A DNA stretch of 64,000 bases from Trichobilharzia szidati (Eukaryota; Platyhelminthes; Trematoda; Strigeidida; Schistosomatidae), in contig OX235279.1 of NCBI GenBank assembly GCA_944472155.2, forward strand, positions 154,588,199-154,652,198, read 5' to 3'. Below the pieces are notes generated by a model that was not told the DNA's origin, searched no databases, and saw only the letters and a list, made by a program, of their open reading frames with translations. Positions 56,755 to 64,000 of the stretch are shown here, in pieces; the first letter of the stretch is position 1, and each line of letters starts with the position of its first letter. The position numbers and the translations under genes were made by a program.

Positions 56755-57860
56755 TATCTTAGTATTCTTATGCTGAGCAAATTATGACTCTTTTAAGTTA
56801 AATCATTGCTCATTCCGGAAAGGGCTATATCACTATTCCTTCGACAAGCAAAAGGAAACTGAAGTATAAGAATACCGTTAAAACATTTAAGAATTATTTA
56901 TTTTAATAAATAATTTTATATTATCACAAGGATTTCAACGTTAACGCGAAAATTCTTTGATTGCACTTCATCAAAGCTTCCAAATAAGGTAAACCATTGC
57001 GTAGGTTACAACTGTAACCTGCAAATCAACAACAGTAAAACGTCTGTTACCGAATAATTAGCAACACAAAAATACTACAAACCAAAGTACCTTTCAGTAA
57101 AAACTTTGTTTATCCACTGTTATCTTACTAATGAATCAACTCACACTCCTTTATAGCTGCAAAATCCTGTGACTGTTACCAAGTTTTCAAAACCCATAGG
57201 TTCAGAATGCCACTTCAGCATTTTGCAAAATATGCTTCATTTACCTAATTTATTTCGTTTTTCATACAATAATTTACAATGTATAAAGAATTTCGACATT
57301 CCTCATGCAAAGGAACAACGAAATTCGACGACAGATATATGTTAATTCAGAATGCTAAAAACGTCTGCTTTCTACCATTATTCCAAGTTTTTTCGTTAAA
57401 ATATGGCATTTATAGTGCATTTCAGTAGAAAAAACGTAAAACAACCCAAACACAGCATCGCGATAACACCTAACTTCTGCGGCAATCACCTAGTGTGTGC
57501 CACTATCCATTGCCATCTAAAACAATTAAGACAGACTAAACTATCAAAAAGGTCGTGGAGACAGGTTTCTTGAAGATTTATAATAGGTCAGTGAAATGAA
57601 ACAAACTGAACACTAAAAATTAGATGCAATATTGTGATGGATGGAATTTTCGGTAGCCCAAGATCTAAGAAGACTGCTATTCAAAACATCTGGTAAGTGT
57701 CTCAGTATGTTAAGTTCACGAATTCATAGTATACTAAATATGATTAAGATTATATTAATACAGGACACTAACGTCTTCACGTACTACGAAATGCTGATAC
57801 TGTGCACGGTCATAAACGAAAAAAGTTGTATTGGGAAGTGCGGGTGAGATCTTGGAAAGG
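56755..57860. other. Gene-free stretch between Penelope and CR1-like elements
   Basis: The right part (from about 57600) may include the 5' UTR of the CR1-like element that starts its ORF1 at 57863. Otherwise nothing is seen. Confidence 0.45.
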
Positions 57861-57862
57861 TT

Positions 57863-58530
57863 ATGTTGCAACGCTATCGCGTTTTAAATTTACAGGGTGA
57901 TACCATAGCGAATAAGCGTTGCGTGTCTGGTGAACGCACAGCTTCCAACTGCGGCGAGAGCAAAGTGGAACCATCTGATTCCACCTGGCTAGTGCCGAAC
58001 AGTAGGAAGCTCAAGAATTACAGGAAAGAGAAAAGTACTGTGGTTAGTGATAAGGTCTCAACGGCCGTAAACACTGACAAGATTAAACCTTCGGACTCAA
58101 ATTACAGTATAGTAATTTGGAATTTGGAGGAATCGAAGAAGGTAGATCCAGCTGCTCGACATGCTGAAGATCTCGAAATAGTTAGCTCCATCATCCGTGA
58201 AATACTTCCGGAAAAAACAAATGGTGTTCACATAAGGGAAGTTATCAGAATCGGTAAACGAATCGCCGATGCAACGGAAAGTTCCCCACGACTTCTGAAG
58301 GTAGTACTGGGGAACGAGATAGAGAAAACTATTATTCTCAACAACGCATTCAAGATCAAGAATAAAATATGAGAATTAGGCGAGACTGGCCTTTGGAAGA
58401 TAGAATTAGGAGAAGAGAAGCTGTGGCTGAATTAAAGGCCCGATTAGAAAAGGGTGAAAAAGACCTCAAACTGTTGGGTTTTCGGGTAGTGAGGTCTCGG
58501 AAACCTGTGTTACCAGACCTCTGTTCATAA
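57863..58530 (+). pseudogene. Non-LTR ORF1 (RNA-binding type), one frame change
   Basis: The first 170 codons contain SIVIWNLEES, then ARHAEDLEIVSSII, then VIRIGKR and PRLLKVVLGNE. This is the pattern of ORF1 proteins in CR1-like elements, where an RRM-like or esterase-like fold binds the element RNA. The frame closes at 58372, but a neighbouring frame continues with DWPLEDRIRRREAVAELKA and KDLKLLGFRVVRSRKPVLP to TAA at 58530. The true ORF1 therefore ran to there, and one indel near 58370 separates the halves. The basic, helical C-terminus suits a nucleic-acid-binding role. Confidence 0.72.
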
Positions 58531-61326
58531 GTCGAGTGAACACATAGGTCTCTCAGTATGCTACACGAACGCTTGTAGTCTTAGGAATAAGCTTCCCGAA
58601 CTAGGAGTGTTGACTGAGGAACTACAGCCGGATGTGATTGCTATCACCGAAACATGGTTGTTAATGGGTGTAGACTTAACTCCACTCATTCCTGGGTACA
58701 GCTGCATTAGAGCAGACAGAGTAAGTAGCCGGAAAGGTGGGGGGGGTCGCTCTATACATTCTAGATGACATAGGAATTAGGGCGACGTTGTCGGAAGTTC
58801 ATGACAGTGGCACCTGTGAAGCCGCAGGTTGTGTCATTAACTTGAACAAAGGCAGTGTAACGATAGGGGTTATTTATAGAATCCCTACCAGCCAAGCTGA
58901 CAATTTCGTTATAAATCACCTCAGGACGTGGAGTAGAAAGAATAGGTGTCTAATAGTAGGTGATTTTAATGCCCCGCATATTAATTGGGAGGAATTAACA
59001 TCAGCTACTTCGTACAATTGTTTCAACAGGGAACTAATACTGGCAGTACTTGAATGCGCACTTGTGCAGCATATGGATGCACCAACACGATACCATCCTG
59101 AACATGATCCGTCCACTCTAGACTTGGTGCTAAAACACCAGAAGGAGGATGTTGGTAATATTAGGTGCCTGGCGCCGCTAGGCAGTAGTGACCACATAGT
59201 TATTACTTTTATGTTCAGGATACAGGCCGTCATACATAGGTCGACAGCCGCTCGCCCAAACGTTTGGAAAGCGAATATACCTGCAATCCGAAATGCAGCA
59301 ACCCTAGCTAACTGGTCTGTTAACACACCAGACTGTCGAGGAGGCTTGGATGGGATTTAGAAATACACTAGAGTGCGTCACTGCACCCCTTGTACCTTAG
59401 TCTACGCCTCGAAAATTATCTCATAAGCCACCTTGGATTAGTAATGAAATAAGGAGGTTACTAATAAATCGAAAGAACTTATGTGACCGGTTCGCTGTGA
59501 CTGGGAGGGATGAGTTTCGGGTAGAATACCGCAAAGTTCGAAACCTTTGCAAGTATGAGATTGACAAAAGTCGTATAGAGTATGAGAAACAGTTAGTACT
59601 GGATTGTGTGCATTACCCAAAAAGACTGTTCTCGTATATCAAACGCAGGACTAAAGCTAGTAGTGGCATACCGTCCCTCATTAGCAACATAGGAGAGACT
59701 GCAGAATCAGACGAAACAAAAGCTGAGGAGCTCTCCGAATATTTCTGTGATGTTTTTTCGTCTAATCGTACCCCCCAGGGGTGTAGCGAGGTAACTGGTG
59801 TAGCCCCTCAAATGCCCCCAATTGTGGTAGATGATGCAATGGTTCTGAAACTACTGTCTAAGTTGAAGCCAGGTAAATCACCTGGACCAGACGGACTTCA
59901 CCCTAGATTGCTAAGCTCCCTGCGGATATAATATACATTCCACTTACGGAGATTTTTCAGATGTCTCTGACCCAGGCTAGGTTACCCAGAGACTGGAAAG
60001 ATGCTTATAAGCCCCATCTTCAAAGATGGGAACAGACAGTTAGTATCTAACTACCGGCCTGTAAGTCTGACCTGTAGTATAGCAAAGGTGTTAGAAAAAC
60101 TCATAAGGGACCAATTCTTAGCTCATACGGAAAAACATGGCTTACTGGCAGTGGAACAGCATGGATTCCGACCAGGACGATCCTGCTTGACAAACTTACT
60201 GTTAGCTAGGGAAGATTGGGTCGAGGCCAGGGATAAAAACCATCTACAGGACGTTGTATTTACCGATCTTAGTAAAGCATTCGATAAGGTATCCCACTTA
60301 GGTCTTCTTAGTAAACTTAAACATTTTGGATTAGACCAACGCTTATGCGAGTGGTTTAGTGACTACCTGATGGATCGGAGGCAGAAGGTAAGGGTTAATG
60401 GTGTACTGTTAGGGTGGAAAGCAGTACTAAGTGGAGTACCTCAGGGAACGGCACTTGGTCCCCTGCTATTCTTATTATACGTAAATGAAGTGCTGAAAAT
60501 TCTTACCTCATCTTCCTTACTATTTGCGGACGATATTAAGATATGGAAAACCGTAAATAGTAGCGATGATAGGTTGGTACTACAAAACGATCTAGACAAA
60601 TTAACCGAGTGGGCTAACCTTTGGAGCATGGAAATTAATTCCAAGAAAAGCGCGGTAATGCACCTAGGTCAGAAGTCTTACACGTCGTACTTCATGGGGG
60701 ACAGAGAACTGCCAGATGTTAGGGAAGAAACGGACTTAGGAATTATTGTTAGCCATGACTTAAAAACAACGGTAAACTGTAATCGAGCCGCAGCTAAGGC
60801 TTTTTGAATGGTATGGGCACTTCGAAGGGCTTTCAAACGATTAGACGAGGGTATGTTCCAAGTACTCTATGCAACATATGTCAGGCCTCATCTAGAGTAC
60901 TGCATACAAGCGGTGAGTCCATGCTTCAAAAAGGAGGCACATACCCTGGAAAGAGTGCAGAGGGTAGGAACGAAATTAGTTAGTGGTATCTCACACCTTC
61001 CTTATGATAAGAGGATGGAGCATTTAAATCTCTTCCCATTATCATATCGAAGGAGGAGAGGCGACTTAATTTTGGCGTACCGTATATTCAAGGGTGATTA
61101 AGGGATTGACCTTTCAAACCTTTTCTTTCCCTCTAGGAAACATTTACGGGGTCACCAGAAGAAGGTGCTCAAACCAAGGTCGAATATAATACGTTTGGAG
61201 TTTAGAATCTCTCACAGAGTGGTCAACGACTGGAACTCCTTACCTGATTCAGTAGTAACAGCTCCATCGGTGAACGCTTTCGAAGAGAAACTGGATCTCT
61301 GCAGAGATATATATCGCGAGGATTAA
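58531..61326 (+). pseudogene. Non-LTR ORF2: endonuclease plus reverse transcriptase, broken
   Basis: Domains in order: the endonuclease, with YTNACSLRNKLPEL near 58560, ITETW, IVGDFNAPHINW at about 58955 and SDHIVIT at about 59190; a linker with RVEYRKVRNLCKYEI; and the reverse transcriptase, with SPGPDGLHPRLL at 59880, NYRPVSLT at 60050, HGFRPGRSC at 60170, TDLSKAFDKVSH at 60270, SGVPQGTALGPLLF at 60430 and the catalytic FADDIK at 60525. A C-terminal stretch with ATYVRPHLEYCIQ and DWNSLPDSVV follows. Function (family knowledge): target-primed reverse transcription. The catalytic residues are present, but the frame is interrupted several times (extra G at 58737-58746, stops at 60805 and about 61099), so no active protein is expected. 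Confidence 0.9.
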
Positions 61327-62240
61327 CATAGGCAACAAGAGCCTTCTATACTTATAATCTGAATCTGGTTTCTCGTTTGCGCGTCTTTCATTGGCTAGAA
61401 CAGTAGCGGTTAATTGGATTTTCGGTTTGCCGTATGTTTCTTAAGAAACATACACACTAGATAAAAATATTAAAAATTTTTAATATTTTTACCCCGCAAA
61501 CCACTAGCAAAGTTATGTTAAATATATTCTTCTAGTATGATTCGATGGCACAATCATTAACAGTTAATCATACTATTTATTTCGCACCATTAATGTGTTC
61601 CACACTTCCAAAGTAGTGTGAATTTATTGAATACTTAATTCTTATATAGTCGTGTGTGTTAATCATGTAAGTGCTAATTCAATCTGTATCACTCTTAAAA
61701 AAGTTCAGTCGTGATGATGTCCCTCAGTTAGTTAAATTCAGTGGGAAGGTAATGTAGTGGCATTCGGACGAAGACATTCAAAATCTTCCGAGTGTTTCAT
61801 GACTTATCTTCCATTGTTGCTGTATGTAGAATCAATTCCCACAACCGTCTATGCAAATCTGGTGATAAGTTCACTCATTCACCTGCAGATATTGTTATTG
61901 TTCTTCTTACATCTACAATCCTCTTAATAATTTTGTTTATTTTCTCATAAGTGTAAACATAATTTAAGCTGTGTAATAACCAATTTTTTGTCTTTCCCTT
62001 CACCATGCCATATCAACATATCAATAATCGATAACATGCTTTGATTTCCAAACTGAATCAACAATACTGTTTGAAACAAACAAACAATGTTACTATTATA
62101 TATAGTATTCTCATTTTGTATTTCGAATATTTTTGACTTTATACCGTGGATGAATTCATGTTAATTTTATTTGAATTTTATTTATATTAGATGCAGCGTT
62201 GTGACAAATGCTGAGAATTCCATTCCAAACTATAAGTACT
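61327..62240. other. 3' UTR of the CR1-like element, then unassigned DNA
   Basis: The first 150 bases follow the ORF2 stop and end near an inverted AT patch (AAAAATATTAAAAATTTTTA). Beyond that nothing is recognised. Confidence 0.4.
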
Positions 62241-62244
62241 GTTT

Positions 62245-62426
62245 TATGGAATAAAGTATTTTCGTTCCAGTTTGTGATAGCAGATAACCTTGGATGCGGG
62301 CATCCAGTTCCGTTTGCTTGGAATGAGAAGGAATTTAGACGTGACGCAATTTGGATACTGGACAGTTTCCGTCGAATAATAGGAGATACTTCCCAAGCGA
62401 AAGTTTTCATCTTGGACCGTGCTTAG
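62245..62426 (+). pseudogene. Possible Mutator-like (ZSWIM-type) transposase fragment
   Basis: The frame reads FSFQFVIADNLGCGHPVPFA then WNEKEFRRDAIWILDSFRR and AKVFILDRA. In MULE/ZSWIM-type transposases the catalytic region has Asp, a Gly-x-x-x-Pro-Val-x-Phe-Ala block, a Glu two to three residues later, then a Leu-x-x-Phe helix and a second Asp near Val-Ile-x-Asp. The order and spacing agree. About 60 residues are present. An AG precedes ATGCAGCG at 62189, so it could also be one exon of a host ZSWIM-like gene. Confidence 0.45.
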
Positions 62427-62429
62427 CCT

Positions 62430-63305
62430 GTATGTGTAAATTAACTTGTTTGCATTGAATTGAAATAAAAATTTTTCTTTAATATTCTTGCGTTTTGTTT
62501 AATAGGCTTTCAGTGGGAGTACGGCATGCTAGACCGGTGCTTCCTAGGACTTGAACTTGCTACTATACTTAAGTGTAATTCTATGTGAACACTACCGATC
62601 ATTATAGGTGGTGAGTCATAAGTAATTTAGTCAAGCCCAGATATCTGCCTAAAGTTACGCGATAATCTCTCTTAGTCATAGGTAAATCTGTGGGGATCAG
62701 TGACAAAAATACCTAACCTATGTATTTGAAAAGTAAGAATACAGCTTAGGCAATGCGGTGTAGTTCGATTTCGTATAAGATCAAGTTTATTCAAAGTAGT
62801 GCATTACTATTATTATTATTTCACGTAAAGCGTGATGTCAATTCTTGTGATTACGGGTGTTAATATGTTGTGCGAAATGAAGTCTACATGAGACGAATAA
62901 TTGAGTAGATGGAGCTGTATCAATCGTAGCAATATTTGATAATAGCAGTATTGATAAGTCAAGCCTTCATATCGTCATGATAAATTTCTTTTCACTTAGA
63001 TAGAATAAGAAAAGTATGATAAGCAGGATGTTAGATATATTTAATGAGAAATAAGAACAAGCAAATGTCTGTACACACTTGTTTGTCGGCGGTGTTGAAT
63101 TACTGTGGCCAGGTTGACTGACGTTACTGGACTTCTGCAAATAGGTGAATAAAGTGTATTTTTGAATTCGCAGCAATTAGAAAGTAATATAAAAGTTAAA
63201 CGCTGTATGTTTGCCTACCTTTGCTGACAATGGTTCATTCTGCTTTCTCATTCTTTGGTTATGACAGCATTCTTCTGCGGTTTTTACTATCACATACATT
63301 GTTCG
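62430..63305. other. Gene-free stretch before the edge exon
   Basis: No coding frame or element is recognised. It would be 3' flanking DNA of the minus-strand gene that ends at 63836. Confidence 0.45.
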
Positions 63306-63309
63306 TCTG

Positions 63310-63725
63310 GTCAAATTAGCTGATATAGGGTCAGGCTGGAAAAGAGCTAGCGGCGGTCAAACCAAAACATGTCACCAGTCAATGAAATCTACAACAGTTA
63401 GTCTGAGCCACGTAGGAAGGTGTAGACTTCCTGGTTGGGGTCCTCGGGACGGTGAAAACCAATGGTTGGAAACAATTGGTGACAGGGCTCAAAATCGTTC
63501 TCAATAGCGCAGATGCATCCACTCCTTGTGACTTATGATTTCTAATGAAACTGTTTTGTTCTTCGTTATTACTATTCCTTTCACTCACAACTCTGTTTAC
63601 TGTCTCTAATATGCATTTTTCCTACTTTCTTCTCTTGCTTTGTGTACTACATGGAGTATGGCGACTTGAACTGCCGCACATATGTGCAAAGTTCTATGTT
63701 GAAAACAGACAGACAGTCAAGTATA
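63310..63725 (+). pseudogene. RTE 3' end fragment
   Basis: GCGGCGGTCAAACCAAAACA (GGQTKTC), AGCCACGTAGGAAGGTGTAG, GGTTGGGGTCCTCGGGACGG (GWGPRDG), CAATGGTTGGAAACAATTGG and the 3' UTR end GGCGACTTGAACTGCCGCAC then GTTCTATGTTGAAAACAG. It lies about 110 bases from the C-terminal exon at 63836 (downstream of it in gene sense). Confidence 0.65.
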
Positions 63726-63835
63726 GCACTAAGCAAATGACGCATTGATGTTTTGGCGTCCTTCTGAACTTTTGAAGATGGTTCACACATCTAAAAGATG
63801 GAAACTGGATTAACACTTGTTTCTCTCTGCTCAGA

Positions 63836-64000
63836 TTATTTCATTTGACACAGTTTCTTATCAACAATTTGCGGTATTCCTAATGATTTTATAGGAAGCT
63901 CTATTTCGTGTTTATTTTCATCAACGGCCCCTTCACGGATAGTAGCATCCAATAACTGCATATACTCAAGCATTGTAACCTGAATATCACAAAGTCCAGC
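63836..64000 (-). CDS. C-terminal coding end of an unidentified gene (cut by window edge)
   Basis: Reading the minus strand from base 64000, one frame is open for 54 codons to TAA at 63838-63836. It encodes a normal-complexity peptide with LCDIQVTMLEYMQLLDATIR near the start and IPQIVDKKLCQMK at the end. The composition (mixed charged and hydrophobic, amphipathic first half, no low complexity, no transposon motif) is that of an ordinary host protein C-terminus. No splice acceptor is visible inside, so the exon probably begins beyond the right edge. I do not recognise the family. Support is only the open frame and its protein-like character, so a chance frame is possible. Confidence 0.45.
   Translation of the reverse strand, partial: AGLCDIQVTMLEYMQLLDATIREGAVDENKHEIELPIKSLGIPQIVDKKLCQMK

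Larger units (their letters stand above)
57863..61326 (+). mobile_element. Nearly full-length CR1/jockey-type non-LTR retrotransposon, inactivated
   Basis: ORF1 (57863-58530) is followed at once by ORF2 (from about 58531 to TAA at 61326), which holds an apurinic-type endonuclease, a reverse transcriptase and a C-terminal region. Gene order and the domain set fit the CR1/jockey group of non-LTR elements. The copy is recent but dead. It has a frame change in ORF1 near 58370, one base too many in the G run at 58737-58746, frame breaks near 59340-59450 and 59930-60000, and in-frame stops at 60805 and about 61099. After the ORF2 stop the sequence continues to an AT-rich patch near 61460-61490, possibly the end of the 3' UTR. 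Confidence 0.88.

Noticed and set aside
1..64000. CRISPR array, bacterial operon or prophage
   Set aside because: Spliced genes, SINEs and LINEs show a eukaryotic genome; no regularly spaced direct repeats were seen.

Overview
This window is AT-rich eukaryotic DNA from a flatworm, most likely a blood fluke (Schistosoma or a close relative). Three things point there: a retinoid X receptor-type nuclear receptor with very long Ser/Thr/Asn-rich regions spread over introns of several kilobases; a dense load of RTE-, CR1- and Penelope-type retroelements of the kind known from schistosomes; and short pol III-type repeats with degenerate hammerhead cores resembling the schistosome Sm-alpha SINE. I assigned these from memory of the families, not from a search.

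Layout. From 1 to about 24.2 kb the minus strand carries most of an RXR-like gene. I resolve seven coding exons, from a start codon at 23159 down to a splice donor at 3083, with phases that agree across all six junctions. They encode a giant A/B region, the two-zinc-finger DNA-binding domain, the hinge and the first two thirds of the ligand-binding domain. The rest of that domain (helix 7 onward, including AF-2) should lie left of base 1. The last visible exon has a one-nucleotide frame break inside a trinucleotide tract. The introns are packed with RTE fragments, two tRNA-headed SINE types and Sm-alpha-like pieces. Two almost identical 477-bp RTE ends sit in opposite orientation on either side of the first two coding exons.

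From 24.2 to 30.4 kb there are decayed RTE pieces, one gag-like remnant and long stretches without recognisable content. From 30,466 to 40,961 there is a large inverted duplication: arms of about 2.67 kb around a 5.16-kb spacer. The arms contain pieces of two convergent Ty3/gypsy elements and a non-LTR ORF1. One element runs through the inner edge of the left arm and another through the outer edge of the right arm, which is what an inversion with staggered breaks would leave.

From 41 to 52 kb there is a nest of CR1-like copies and 5'-truncated 3' ends. From 53.9 to 56.8 kb two Penelope-like copies lie head to head as a long palindrome. From 57.9 to 61.3 kb there is a nearly full-length CR1-like element with ORF1 and ORF2, broken by a few point changes. 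From 62.2 to 62.4 kb there is a fragment resembling a Mutator-type transposase. The last 165 bases hold the C-terminal coding end of another minus-strand host gene that I cannot name.

Only the RXR-like gene and the edge exon look like host genes. Everything else is mobile-element sequence or DNA in which I see nothing.
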